Origin: Populus alba
Taxonomy: Eukaryota > Streptophyta > Magnoliopsida > Malpighiales > Salicaceae
DNA: 64,000 nucleotides
Assembly (NCBI RefSeq): GCF_005239225.2
Contig: NC_133298.1
Coordinates: 3,348,001-3,412,000, forward strand
Direction: 5' to 3'
Within the stretch, counting starts at the first letter, position 1. Every line of letters begins with the position of its first letter. This document shows positions 35,317-47,430 of the stretch, piece by piece. The notes under the pieces were generated by a model. The model made no database searches and was not told the DNA's origin. It was given only the letters and a program-made list of their open reading frames with translations. Position numbers and translations under genes: made by a program.

Positions 35317-35521
35317 GTAAACCAACTTTGCTTGCCTTAACATGTTTTTGTCATTGCTTATGTTTGCTTTTGTTTTCTCTAGTTAACAATCAAGGCTCAT
35401 GATGTTAGCTAGATTTTATGTTTGTCATGGAGCCCACCTTTTCCTTTGAATAAATGATGAGATCATGCACTTTCAAAATTGTTTGTTTTATACATTTACA
35501 CCAAGCACTTCCCGCTTTCAG
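35317..35521 (+). other. Putative 205-nt intron between protease and RT of element B
   Basis: Donor AAAT|GTAAACC (35317) and acceptor GCTTTCAG|TAATCC (35521) are canonical. The protease frame (codon start 35315) leaves two bases AT, and the base at 35522 completes ATT, putting NPESGSPTTSHTFSIKNKW in frame. Without removal the protease and RT frames differ. An intron at this place is known in Ogre-type elements; here it is inferred from frame restoration. Confidence 0.65.
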
Positions 35522-36884
35522 TAATCCTGAAAGCGGATCTCCTACAACATCACACACATTTAGCATCAAGAATAAATGGCCAAACTTGAACGAGCATGTA
35601 ATAGCTATGGAAGAAGAAGAGTGGGATGAAAGCAATATTAGTGAATTCACCAAGCTAGTAGAACAACAGGAATAGACTTGGAAGCCTGTCACCGAAGAAC
35701 TCGAAACCATCAATGTGGGCGTTGGTCAGCTCAAGAAAGAGTTGAAAATAGGTACCTTAATTACTTCTAAACAAAGGATAAAAATGATCACCCTATTACA
35801 AGAATATTCAGATGTCTTTGCTTGGTCCTATGAAGATATGCCCGGTTTGGATATAAGTATTGTAGAACACAAGATACCATTGGAATAAGGTTATAAGCCA
35901 GTCAAGCAGAAACTGAGGAGGGCCCACCCGGACGTCTAGATCAAGGTCAAGGCAGAACTCGAAAAGCAATGGGATGTTGGCTTTCTAGAAGTAGTTAGAT
36001 ATCCACAATGGGTATCTAACATTGTTATGGTGCCTAAGAAGGAAGGGAAGATTAGAGTTTGTGTGGATTTTTGGAATTTGAATGGAGCTAGCCCTAAGGA
36101 TGATTTTCCTCTACCACACATAGATGTTTTAGTGGATAATGCTGCCCGAAGTTCCACTTATTCCTTTATGGATGGTTTTTCAGGATACAACCAGATAAAA
36201 ATGGCTCTAGAGGATAAGGCGAAAACAACTTTTGTCACACCCTGGGGGACCTACTGCTATAAGGTCATGCCATTTGGGTTGAAGAACGCAGGTGCAACAT
36301 ATCAAAGAGCAATGGTGACTCTATTCCACGACATGATGCACAAAGAAATTGAGGTGTATGTAGATGATATGATTGCCAAGTCTAAAAAGGGACAGGATCA
36401 TGTGGAAGTTTTGAGGAAGTTATTTGAGAGGTTGAGGAAGTATGAAATAAGGCTTAATCCTGCAAAATGTTCATTCGGAGTTAAATCGAGAAAGCTATTG
36501 GGATTTGTGGTAAGTGATAAAGGTATAGAGGTGGATCCAGATAAAGTAAGGGCCATCCAGGCTATGTCATCCCCTAAGATGGAGAAAGAAGTAAGAGGAT
36601 TCTTGGGAAGGTTGAACTACATTGCTCGGTTTATAGCTCAGCTAACAACATGCGAGCCTATATTCCAACTACTAAGGAAAAAGAATCTTGGAACCTGGAA
36701 TGAGGAGTGTGAGGAGGCATTCAATAAAATCAAGCATTATCCACCTTTACTAGTTCCTCCTGTATCAGGAAAACCTCTAGTATTATATCTCACAGTAACT
36801 GAAGCAGCCATGGGATGTGTATTGGGTCAGCATGACGAAACCGGAAGGAAGGAAAGAGCTATTTATTACTTAAGTAATTATTAG
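35522..36884 (+). pseudogene. Element B reverse transcriptase, broken
   Basis: Gypsy RT: VPKKEGKIRVCVDFWNLNGA, PLPHIDVLVDNAA, SFMDGFSGYNQIKM, MPFGLKNAGATYQRAM and the catalytic VYVDDMIAKSKKGQDH, then NPAKCSFGVKSRKLLGF and the start of RNase H (LVLYLTVTEAAMGCVLGQHD). In-frame stops lie at 35673-35675 (TAG), 35886-35888 (TAA) and 35937-35939 (TAG). After AIYYLS (about 36870) the rest of the first RNase H is deleted and the frame changes before LAEYDIVYMTRKAVKG. By memory of intact relatives roughly 70 residues are missing. Confidence 0.88.
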
Positions 36885-38772
36885 CAGAATATGACATAGT
36901 GTACATGACAAGGAAAGCTGTAAAAGGGAGTGCAATCACAGACCATCTGGCCGATAATGCTATTGAAGATTACAAACCTTTGGATTTTGATTTCCCCAAT
37001 GAAGATATATTGTCAATAGAAAAGAAAAAAGAGAAGACAGATTGGTGGACCATGTTTTTTGACGGGGCAGTAAATGTATATGATAACGGGGCAGGGGCGG
37101 TAATAATCTCTCCTAATAAGAAACAATACCCAATTTCGGTCAAACTACATTTCGAGTGCACCAACAATACAGCTGAGTATGAAGCTTGTATCCTCAGTTT
37201 AGAAGCGGCATTGGAGCTAAAGATAAAGAAGATAGATGTATATGGGGATTCAATGTTGATCATCTGCCAGGTCAAAGGGGAATGGCAAACCAAAGAGGAA
37301 AAGTTGAGGCCGTACCAGGAATACCTATCTATGCTAGCAAAGGAATTTGAAGAAATTAGATTCACCCATCTGGGAAGGGAGGGGAACCATTTTGCGGATG
37401 CTTTGACCACACTAGTTGCTATGACTATCATTGATCTCAAGTGCAAGGTACAACCGGTACACATTGACATTAGAAATGACCCAGCTTATTGTTGCTTGGT
37501 TGAAAGAGAGATAGACAGACAACCTTGGTATTACGATATCAAGAATCTTGTGCAAAATCAGGAATATCCGGTGGGAGCTTCTAAAACAGATAAGAAAACC
37601 TTGAGAAGGTTGGCTATAGACTTATATTTAGATGGAGAGATTTTATATAAAAGATCTTTCGATGGAACCCTACTAAGGTATTTGAATGAGGCAGATGCTA
37701 GAAAGGCATTACGAGAGGTCCATGAGGGGATTTGCTCAACCCATGCTAGTGGGCATATGATGGCAAGGAAAATCCAAAGGGTTGGTTATTTTTGGATTAC
37801 ACTAGAAAAAGACTGTATCGACTATGTCAGAAAATGTCACAAATGTCAAATTTACAGTGACGAGGTCAATATGCCACCAGCTCCTCTGTTTAACTTGACA
37901 TCTCCATGGCCCTTCGTGATGTGGGGAATTGATGTGATTGGACCTGTAAACCCAAAAGCCAACAATGGTCATAGATTTATTCTCGTGGCTATTGCTACTT
38001 CACAAAATGGGTAGAAGCCGGGTCATTTGCTCATGTGACGCAAAAAGTGGTGAAGAAATTTATTGAGAGAGATTTGATATGTCGGTACGGTCCACCAGAA
38101 AAGATTATAATTGATAATGCCCAGAATTTCAATGGCAAGATGATAATAGAGCTCTGCACTAAATGGAAAATCAAGCATTCCAATTCTTCGCCATATAGAC
38201 CAAAGATGAATGGTGCGGTAGAAGTTGCTAACAAGAATGTCAAAAAGATTATTTAGAAGATGGTAGTCACCTATAAGGATTGGCATGAGGTGTTGCCATT
38301 TGCCCTTCATGCGTATCGCACCGTAGTTCGAACCTCGACAGGGACTACCCCATATTCTCTGGTGTACGGTATGGAGGCAGTGATGCCTTTGGAAGTGGAA
38401 ATCCCGTCGTTAAGAGTGTTAATAGATTCCAAGTTAGAAGAGTCCAAGTGGGCCAGAGTGAGACACGAGCAACTGAACCTAATCAGTGAAAAGAGGATGG
38501 TCGTAATATGTCATCGCCAACTTTACCAGAAACGAATGGCTAAGGCGTATGATAAGAAGGTTAGACCACGGTTGTTTCAAGAAAGGGATCTAGTATTGAA
38601 GAAAATATTGTCATTACCCGGAGATGATCAAAGCAAATGGGCACCAAATTACGAGGGTCCTTATATAGTAACGAAGGCATTCTCAGGAGGAGCGTTGAAG
38701 TTAGCTAGAATGGATGGAGAAGACCTAGCTCGACTTGTGAATTCTAACTTTGTAAAAAGATATTATGCTTGA
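36885..38772 (+). pseudogene. Element B second RNase H and integrase, broken
   Basis: After the deletion: DHLADNAIEDYKPLDFDFP, then a second RNase H-like domain (WTMFFDGAVNVYDNGAGAVI ... NNTAEYEACI ... VYGDSMLIICQ ... GREGNHFADAL), typical of Tat elements. The integrase follows, with its H-H-C-C finger (HEGICSTHASGHMMARK ... CHKCQIY), MWGIDVIGP (first Asp), IIDNAQNFNGK (second Asp) and GAVEVANKNVKKI (Glu), and a C-terminal segment to FVKRYYA and TGA at 38772. Breaks: a small deletion with frame change near 37998 (the TDYF residues lost before TKWVEAG) and TAG at 38254-38256. Confidence 0.87.
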
Positions 38773-39435
38773 TGTAGGCACCTAAATCAATAAAGCAAAG
38801 TTTGGCCATTGACTTCTTTCCTTTTTGCATTGATCTCACAACAATCATTTTTGCATTAATCCCAACAGTGCATGTCTTGGTGTTATCTCATCACTCATTA
38901 AAAAAGTTTAGCATCGGCTGAACGAATTTCTTCTCTATATAAAAGCTCAGACTAGGATCACACCCTTACACTGGGGCCAATACAAGATGTTTTTTATGAA
39001 AAGTTTTACAGAAGCCTATAGATTTGAAAACCAAGCTAAAGCATTTGACAAAAGCATGACAAAAAGACAATAACAAGTCATACATTTTGAGAAAAGGACA
39101 ACTTGAAGAAAGTCAAGGACTTCTTCTCCAAGAATATGATAAGTAAAAAAAGAGGCAACACGATAGATGAATCCAGCATACGACTTCAAAAGCAAGCTCA
39201 TGTTAAGAGGGAGTCTCATGAACTAGAAGAAAAGGATGGGGGCCTATGTTTCAAAACCAGGTACGAATTGTTACAGGAGGAATCCTTAATGTAATCCAAT
39301 AAAATTTTGGACGAAGAAAGAATCATTGAGTTGCTGATAGCAAAGAATCATAGTTTGATTCTGGAACAACGAGAAGAACTTATTAGGGAATTTTCAAAAA
39401 AAAAAAAAGTGAGATCGATATCGATATCAGCTTTG
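38773..39435 (+). other. Element B 3' non-coding internal region
   Basis: No coding motif. It contains CACTGGGGCCAATACAAGAT near 38970, similar to the CTGGGGGCAATAC words of element A near 9540, and ATGGGGGCCTATGTTTCA near 39236. It ends in an A-run before the hairpin array. It marks the same zone as 8495-11025 in element A. Confidence 0.65.
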
Positions 39436-40376
39436 GTAATAGGGAATCGCCAGATGGGATTCCAAGTTGTTTGAGATTGCCAGAAGGGATCTTGTTTTTC
39501 GATATTGGTCGAAGGAGGTCGCCAGAAGGGACCTCATATTTCATGTTGGTTAAAAGGAATCGCTAGATGGGATTCCAAGTTGATTAAAGGAGATCGCCAG
39601 AAGGGATCTCGTATTTCGCTATTTGGAGGTCGCTAGATGGGACCTCATATTTCATGTTGGTAATAAGGAATCGCCAGATGGGATTCCAAGTTGTTTGAGA
39701 TCGCCAGAAGGGATCTCGTATTTCGCTTTTTTGGAGGTCGCCAGATGGGACCTCATATTTCATGTTTGTTAAAAGGAATCGCTAAATGGGATTCCAAGTT
39801 GATTAAAGGAGATCGCCATAAGGGATCTTGTATTTAGATATTCATCCAAGGAGGTCGCCAGAAAGGACCTCATATTTCAGCTTTGAATAAAAGGAATCGC
39901 CAGATGGGATTCCAAGTTAAAGGAGATCGCTAGAAGGGATCTCATATTTCGATATTCATCAAAGGAGGTCGCCAGATGGGACCTCATATCTCATATTTCA
40001 TATAGGAATCACCAGATGGGATTCCAAGTTGATTCAAGGAGATCGCCAGAAGGGATATTGCGTTTCGATTTGGTCAGAGGGGGTCGCCAGATGGGACCTC
40101 ATATTTCATATGGTTAATAAGGAATCGCCAGATGGGATTCCAAGTTGTTTGAGATTGCCAGAAGGGATCTCGTATTTCAATATTCATCAAAGGAGGTCGC
40201 CAGATGGGACCTCATACTTCATGTTGGTTAAAAGGAATCGCCAGATGGGATTCCAAGTTGTTTAAATGAGATCGCCGGAAGGGATCTCGTATTTCGATAT
40301 TGGTCAAAAGAGGTTGCTAGATGGGACCTCATTTTTCAGCTTTTGTTAAAAGGAATCACCAGATGGGATTTTAAAG
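39436..40376 (+). repeat. Three-phase hairpin array of element B
   Basis: About eight cycles of roughly 115 bp. Each cycle holds three hairpins with nearly the same loop: arms GGAATC and GATTCC (loop GCCAGATGG), arms GAGATC and GATCTC (loop GCCAGAAGG), arms GAGGTC and GACCTC (loop GCCAGATGG). The order a-b-c is kept through the array. Inside the loop CC and GG can also pair, leaving a tetraloop AGAT or AGAA. Spacers such as ATATTTCATGTTGGTTAA are more variable than the loop. Confidence 0.9.
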
Positions 40377-40450
40377 GGTTGTTGTAAAGAAAAAGTTTCA
40401 GATCGATCAAGCTTCGACCAAATCCGTTTCAGGAGTTCAGTTTGGTTTAT

Positions 40451-40509
40451 CTTTATAAAACTTACTGCGCAAAACCCCTGCTCTGTAAGCATTATAAAGA
40501 GGGGGCATC
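40451..40509 (+). promoter_or_regulatory. Polypurine tract of element B with adjoining hairpin
   Basis: AAAGAGGGGGCATC (40496-40509) directly precedes the 3' LTR. Arms CTTTATAAAACTTAC (40451-40465) and GTAAGCATTATAAAG (40485-40499) pair at 13 of 15 positions around a 19-base loop, as in element A but with T:A where A has C:G at arm position 6. Confidence 0.8.
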
Positions 40510-43123
40510 TGTTGTAACCCATTTTCGGGTCCCCACAAAAATAAAAATAAAATAAACAGCCAAAGGAGGTTAGAAAAATAACAGGAGGCAAAAGCGCTCA
40601 GAAAATGGTCAGAATTGGTCAAGGAGTTTAAAAATACAAAGATTGGATTTTTGACAGTATTTTCTTGAAGGATGAGGGCCCTGTTTAGAAGGAAAATTTA
40701 AATTTTGAGGAGAAAAGCCCAAATTTGGATGTTTATGGACTTAATTGGATTTTAATTGGATTTATAGGGGATTTGATTGCAAGAAAAATTGATTTTTAAG
40801 ACAATTTAGGCTTTAATTAGAAGAAGTTTAAGTTCTGGGGCCAAAATATATTTTTTAGGAATTTACCGGGTCAAATCAGGGGCTTAATTGCATAAATATT
40901 GAAGTTTAATGGCCAATTAGGGGCTTAATTGTGAAAATCCGAAACCAGGGACCGATTTGGAAAAGGCGCGAAGATAGAGGGGGCTGTATTGAATTGATTC
41001 AGGGGCCTAATTGAAGAAATTGGAAGTTTATTGATCAATTAAGGGCTAAAGTGCATAAATCAGAGGCTAAGGACCAAAGTGAAAAACGCGGCCAACTAGG
41101 AGGGCGGGGGCCGAAATTGGCAGGGATGCAATTGAAATGAACAAAAGATAATTGGGGGCTGATTTGAAATTTGGCGCGTTCTGGCGCCATTTTTAAATGA
41201 AATGACGCGTTTTCTCCAAAACGATGCCGTTTCATACATAAAAAAAAAGGACCGAACGGTGCCGTTTTGAACGGCATTGTTCCCCTTTCTTCTTTGAACC
41301 ACCCGTTCTTTGGACCGCGCGCCCACCGACCAACCCGAAGCACTGGACCACCAACCGAACACAATGGCCGACCACCGGCCGCTGGCCTTGCCGAAAGCAA
41401 GGGAGCGGCGCCTTGCTGTCGCGGGTGGTGGCCGACCAGCCGCCCGCAAAACCCGCTCCCAGGCGCACTAATAAAGGGCCCAGCGCCCTTTCTCTCTTAT
41501 AAATAGAGAAGAAAAAGAAAAGAAAGGGGAGGGAGAAAAGATCCGAAAGGAAGAGGGAGAGAGGACCGAGGGAACAGGAGGAGAGAGAATGAACGAGAGA
41601 GAGGGAAGAGAAGGAACAAACGAAAAAGAACAAAAGAAAAAAACAAACCGAGAAGGGACAGAGGGAACTACCGAAAACGAGAAGAAAAGAGGAGAGGGGA
41701 AGAAATCTCTCCCGCCACCGTTTGAACAGCAGCAACACCTCCCGGAGCTGCCGTCCACAAGCCACGCCACCGCAGAACCACCAGCGACCGCCTCCTCCAC
41801 GCCAGGTACACTTTCTTCCCCCTGCATTTGCTTTTGTTGCAGGCATTTGCCTCCTGCATGCAGAATCGTTCTACATGCAGGAGGCGGGGGGGAGAAAAAT
41901 AATTCTCCCCCCGCTGAGCTTTTGTTGTTGGGCCAGCCCGATGATGGCCCAGCCTTACATGTCTGGGCCGGGCCCTGGCCCAGACTGAAGAAGAATTTTC
42001 GGTTCGGTCGAGATCGGCCCAATCTCCTTTTGGGCCGAGGTCGGCCCAACCCTTTTTTGTTGGGATGAGTTCGGCGCATTTGTTTGGGCCAGCCCAGCCC
42101 ACTTAATATATTATATTATATTATATATTATAATATATATATGTGTGTGTATATTATATATATATATATATATAAAAATATATATATTTTGAAAAATCTT
42201 TGAAAAATATTGTTGATTTTCCCGCATAGTTTTTTTTGTCAAAATGGCTTAATAATGGTTTGTATTTCTATACCGTAGAGATACAAATTCAGTATAAAAA
42301 TATCCAGTTTTCGTCAAAACATCAAAGATTTTCAAAAATAAAAAATGTTTTTGCTTTCAAAAAATTCCAAAAGTCATTAAAAAATATTGTTGATTTTTCC
42401 TGCATATTTTTGTTAAGGTGGATTAATATTGGGTTGTATTTTTATACCGTAAGGATACAAACTCAGTATTAAAATACCTGATTTTCGTCAAAAAAAAAAA
42501 GATATATGTATTTACATAAAAAAAAAAATGTTTTTGTTTTAAAATACGGCCTAGTCTCTCCAATATATGTATTATCATGCATTTTGGTTTTAATAACCAG
42601 TTTATTCAAGCCATGAGAACTAGGCCAATATTTCAAAAATTCTAAAAAAAATCTTTTTGTTTTCTTTTAGTATTTTGGATTACGAATTTATACATAAAAC
42701 GTGTTCCTAATATTGTTAATAAAGTTTTGGTATAGATGTTAGAACGGTTAGGATTTTACCCGATAAGATAAAAACCTTCTTACCGAGGAGGATTTTTCTT
42801 GAACCATAGACAGACCAACCACTAGAAGTACAATAACACCTTAGCTTTTATCAGACAATAAAACAATGCAGCTTACCTTAGGTAGGGCGTATTTGGGGTG
42901 CTGATACCTTCCCTTTACGCAACCAGTCCCCGTGCCCGATCTATGTAACCAGTTAGGGTTCCTAGTGACTAAAATACTAGGTGGCGACTCCCATTCCATT
43001 TTTCACCACTAAGAGACAAAGAATTCCTTGTCTCACCATACTTTCCACAATAGATAGACATACCACACCCAATGATGAAGGGGTGGTGGTGGGTGATCGC
43101 CGCGATGCCGCACACGTGCGACA
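40510..43123 (+). mobile_element. 3' LTR of element B (2614 bp, complete)
   Basis: TGTTGTAACCC at the start and CACACGTGCGACA at the end, followed by TSD GTAAC. TATA box CTTATAAATAGAGAAG near 41497. It carries the 12-bp hairpin (41849-41885), GGGCC palindromes (42000-42100), an AT microsatellite (42108-42175), GGGGTGCTGATACCTTCCC (near 42895) and the pair CCTAGT/ACTAGG (42961-42981). The last ~140 bp (from GTGGCGACTCC to the end) are absent from the 5' copy. Confidence 0.9.
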
Positions 43124-43128
43124 GTAAC

Positions 43129-43226
43129 CTTCAATAAATTACTAGGTGGCGGCTCCAACAAACCAATCAAGCAACGTATAATGAGAAAAATTGTCAGTTG
43201 ACGGCGCGCGGATTTGACGTGCGACA
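43129..43226 (+). mobile_element. Solo LTR of the element A family, right part
   Basis: CTTCAATAAATTACTAGGTG followed by a GGCGGCTCC word and a GACGTGCGACA end matches the last ~100 bp of LTR A (14127-14226). The target duplication CATAT follows at 43227-43231 and matches CATAT at 24281-24285. Confidence 0.85.
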
Positions 43227-43889
43227 CATATAATATAAATATTTTAAATATAATATTATAGACATAAATTTATTAAGTAAAATTTATCAATATTTTTAAA
43301 ACCTTAAAATAATTTTTTTTATTTGTTGAAAAAGACAAATTAGTTAATGGATTAATAGTTAGATATTTGGGATTTTTTGTATGAAGAATTTGTTTACAAT
43401 GGGGTTTAGGAAATTATCTTTTTATATTGTTTAAGCATTTAGAAATTAAATATAAATACTTTATATTTGTTGCACGTATATGGCGTTGTGGCTATCCATC
43501 CACCTTTCAGAAAAAAGTGTAATGATTATCTGGAAAATATAGAAAGATAAGAAATTCTTATCTTTTATTAATGGAAAATTTAAATGGAAATTACTATCTA
43601 ATATTTTGGTTACTAGAAATTCTAACTGATTTTAGATATAAAAATTTATTATCTAATAGATTTTTTCATTATAATACTGTCATGTAGGTTTAGAGGAATC
43701 TTGAAATGCAATCATTCCTATCTCATTTTGAGTCTTGACGTCTCTCACCCTCAGCATTCCAAAAGATAGAGAGTCGTGAGGCAAAACACAAGTTTCTAAA
43801 TGTGGGAAACTCAACTTGACAGGTTCATAAAAGTTTCTAAATGTGTTTGTTATTTTTTTTCTTATTGCTTGAAACTTCATCACACCTAG

Positions 43890-44315
43890 CTATTTATAGC
43901 CTTATATTATAATCTAACTAGAATTTAAATAACTAATAAAAATAATCCTAATTTATATTGAAAGATAATGTAAAAAAGAATTGCTTAAACCAGAGGTTGT
44001 AATGCTATCAATTGAACCAAGCTGTAAATTACGAAGAGAAAGTAAAACTTAAAAAAAATAAAATTATAAGCGTCAATTCTTAATAAATTTAATATTAAAT
44101 GATAAAATTAAAATTAAAAATAAAAAACGAGAGAAAAACAGAAAATTTTATAGCCTTATATTATAATCTAACTAGAGTTTTAATAGCTAATAAAATAATC
44201 CTAATTTATATTAAAAGATAATCTAAAATAGTTGTATCGCATCAGAACTCTTTCATAACTTAGAATTCCTTAAACCAGAGGTTCTAATGCTATCAATTGG
44301 ACCAAGCTGTAACTT
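43890..44315. repeat. Direct repeat pair (~150 bp) in intergenic DNA
   Basis: TATAGCCTTATATTATAATC followed by TAACTAGA... and AATAATCCTAATTTATATT occurs near 43898 and again near 44151. Both copies continue to AAACCAGAGGTT(G/C)TAATGC and TATCAATTG(A/G)ACCAAGCTG. No coding capacity is seen. Confidence 0.65.
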
Positions 44316-44584
44316 TTGAAGTCATTGGTTCGCATCAATCATTTCCCTTTGTAATAATCCAATTTTTACCCCTTCCAAAAAACAAAAGAATTTGCATCAA
44401 AATATTTTATACACAGAACTTGATTAGATTTTTAAAAGAAAGACGGTTGTTCCAAAATAAATAAAAAGAAAAGAAAAGAAAAACGCGATTAAATCAAACA
44501 AATAATGAACTCTTAAAAAGCCAGGAATGGGCAGAGCAGTTACAAAGGTTAGGGATAATTTTGAAGAACAATGAGGAGTTCGAT

Positions 44585-45560
44585 TGAAAAGAACAGCGCT
44601 AAGGAGGATATGTAAAATGATTTTCCCTGCATACATTGTGTTTTTCTTGTGCAGGAATTTATTTGTCTTGGTCATTGTGTATTATAAAAATTATTATTAT
44701 AATTTTAAAATTCAATTCGAAAATTGATGGAGACATAGCTGATCACACACTAAAAATGATTGCAAAGGTACAATCTTGGCATGCATCATTCGGATTTCTC
44801 AATGGCAAAAAACAGATCGACTCATGTTGGAAGAACGAAGCTGCTTGATATTCCATGTTGTGTTACATGATCAAACATAAAACTAAAGCAGGATCATGTT
44901 TCCTCGAAGCAATCTTCTGCTTGCTTTAAAATACTCCAAACTATGTTTCATGAAATTATTGCCGCAAAGTTTTAGATATTGTTTGTTTGTTTTTGAATTT
45001 AAAAACAATCTTTAAATGCATTTTAAAAGCATAATTGACTTGAAAAAAATTCAATAAATTATTGTTTTTTAATGGTTTTAATGTATTAATGATATTAAAA
45101 ATTATAAAAAAATTATTTTTTTATATTTTCAAGTAAAAAATATTTTTAAAAATAATATATAATACATACCCAAACAAACACACACTTAATAGAAAAAAAA
45201 ATCCAACACTCATTTTACTGAAAATAAATTAATTTTGACCAGAGTCATGTAACTTGAAGTCATGGAAGAGAAACTCCTTTTGGACAGGTACTATTGTTAC
45301 GTGATATGTTGTCTAAATTTTTTTTTTTTTACTTTTCTTGTCCTTGTCGGTTCATTTCAATAAATCAAATCAATTCAGCTAGCTGTTAATGAAAGATTAG
45401 GTAACAGTGACCGATCAGTTTGTTTTATTTCTAGAAGTTTTATTCTTCAATATAAACCACTCTTTCTAAGATTTGAGGCACTAATATTGTGTTGTTATTT
45501 GGCTTTGTATATCCTAATAAAAAGTTTTTAATTGAGGCCTCGTTTGCTGGTTTTTTAAAT
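44585..45560 (-). repeat. Relic of the RLK upstream region (third copy)
   Basis: 44590-44635 (AAGGATATGTAAAATGATTT then CCCTGCATAC) resembles the sequence just upstream of the RLK1 and RLK2 start codons. 45395-45560 (GATCAGTTTGTTTTATTTC ... TATAAACCACTC ... ATTGAGGCCTCGT) resembles 23480-23620 upstream of RLK1. No LRR coding is found on the expected side. An AT-rich MITE-like stretch at 44975-45180 lies between. Confidence 0.5.
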
Positions 45561-47430
45561 GTTTTCATAAACTTAATAGCGTCTTGAGAGGTGTAGACTA
45601 TGGGAAGTTTGTATCGAGTGGTAAGTTCCTTTCGGACAGGTCAAAGTAAGAAGATTGAAGATTCCCAGTACTTTAGCTCGGAACCTATTGCTAAATCCTT
45701 TTCACTTCTTTTGTCGGTTCATTTCGATCAATCAAATCAATTCAACTAAAAATTGATGGACCCTTTCCCTTTTGCTTTTCCATTCCAGTTAGGAAATCCT
45801 TATGGGGATAATTTGTGGTTTGTCCACGTAAAACAAGGACATCCTTTAATCCCGGAATCACGGTGGAAGATCTGGTGATTAATGATGTTTATTCCCTTTT
45901 CCTTTTTATCCTTTGAGTTTAAATCTTAGGATTCATTTAAAACAAATTATTAAAATTGCCTTTTCTTTTGGAATGTTACTCTTTGACAGTTTATATGTAC
46001 CAGGTTTAATTTCTCACAGAAATGTGTAAAAACTACACATAAATATTAATTACAAGAGAAATAAAAGGAATTAGCTAAATAAGCTTCTATAATTGAGGTT
46101 CAAAGAGCGCACATATGGAAGGCCGTAGATCAGGGCAGAGGATCCTCAACACAAACCAAGGAAATAAACCTTCTATATATTCTGAGTTCAGTACTTGTAT
46201 ATATAGCCTACTCAAAACTCAAAACTTCTAAATCCCAACTAAAAAAATTAAACTGTTTTCCTCTAATAGCTATGTACAGAAATGGTTATGACAACTATAT
46301 ATTAAACAATTTTATTTTCAACATTAATACTAGTCACTAGATATTAATGTGATTCCATTTATCATGCTGATGTGTTATGTTGGCATCATTTATTTTTGCA
46401 TTTAAAATTATATTTAGGTGTGTTTTAAAAATATATTTTATTTGAAAAATATTAAATTAATATTTTCTGATATATTAATATAAAAAGTTCTTAAAAACAA
46501 TCAAACATTCATATCAAATACCAAAACACACATTCATATCAAACATTAATGCACTAGTTGACATCAAATAACTTTTTTTTTTAATTTCTTCTTTTCTAAT
46601 TTTGATTTTTTTTCTTTTAGTTTTTTATTCAATATTATTAGGCTCTTATAATTTTTCTATTTAAAGAAAACAGTTTTTTTAGTAATAATAGTTTTTTTTA
46701 AAAAAAAAATTCTATATAAACGGTTGTAATAAGTTTTTAAAATATATATAAATAAAAACTAAATATTTTTTATATCTTCTAATTATTCTTCTTCTTTGAA
46801 TATTTTAACTTGTAACAAATCTTATTTTATTTCTTTTCTTGACTATTAAGGGGTGTTTGAAAGTGTCGTAATAGTTGTTTTATAAAGTATTTTTTACTCG
46901 GAATATGCATCAAAATAATATATATTTTTTTAAAAAAAATTATTTTTAATATCAGCATTTCTAAAAGATTAAAAAATTAAGCAAAATTGTTTTTCAAATT
47001 ATTTAGGAATGCCTTTGGGAATGAAATTTCAAACCCCTAGTGCAAGGCAACGAATAGTAATTTTGGATTATATAGCTTTCTAGTACCTAAAAACACAAAT
47101 ATTTTTTGTAAAACAACTGTGAGGTCCCGAAGGTAAAACAAGCAAATATCTCACAGAAAATGCAATTCCAATTTGGCGGTAAATAGAGAAGTAATCAAAC
47201 GATCTCTTAACATGCAATGCAATGCAACCAAGTCAGGGTGCCGTCTTCGCGAGGGCATATTATCTGCCGTCCAGGTAAAGATAAATATTTCTGTAAACAT
47301 TCAGGTAAAGGGAACAAAATAAAAAAAATTCATTTTGGACGGTATAGGTTATTGGAATAAAGAAAATGGTACCGTGTGGAAAAGAATATGTATATGCATC
47401 CAGACAACTTGAATTTCGATTCCATCCAAG
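45561..47430. other. Intergenic, AT-rich, with MITE-like repeats
   Basis: No gene recognised. AGAGGTGTAGACT...GAGTGGTAAGTTCCTTT near 45591 recurs near 50210, so these flanks were copied. A MITE-like segment (GGGGTGTTTGAAAGTGTCG to about 46990) resembles 5485-5690. Confidence 0.5.

Larger units (their letters stand above)
26073..43123 (+). mobile_element. Element B: 17-kb Tat/Ogre-like Gypsy retrotransposon
   Basis: Layout: 5' LTR (26073-28578, right end missing), gag with a DUF7745-like domain (28579-29818), inverted insert C (29819-34027), protease (34028-35316), a short intron, reverse transcriptase, a second RNase H and integrase (to 38772), 3' non-coding region, hairpin array (39436-40376), polypurine tract and 3' LTR (40510-43123). 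Large size, long LTRs, a second archaeal-type RNase H-like domain before integrase and a protease/RT intron are the known marks of the Tat/Ogre branch. Many stops and deletions make it inactive. TSD GTAAC. Confidence 0.9.

Noticed and set aside
39436..40376. CRISPR-like array
   Set aside because: Regular repeats with short inverted arms look superficially similar, but the genome is a plant, spacers are repeats themselves, and the array sits between pol and the polypurine tract of a Gypsy element.
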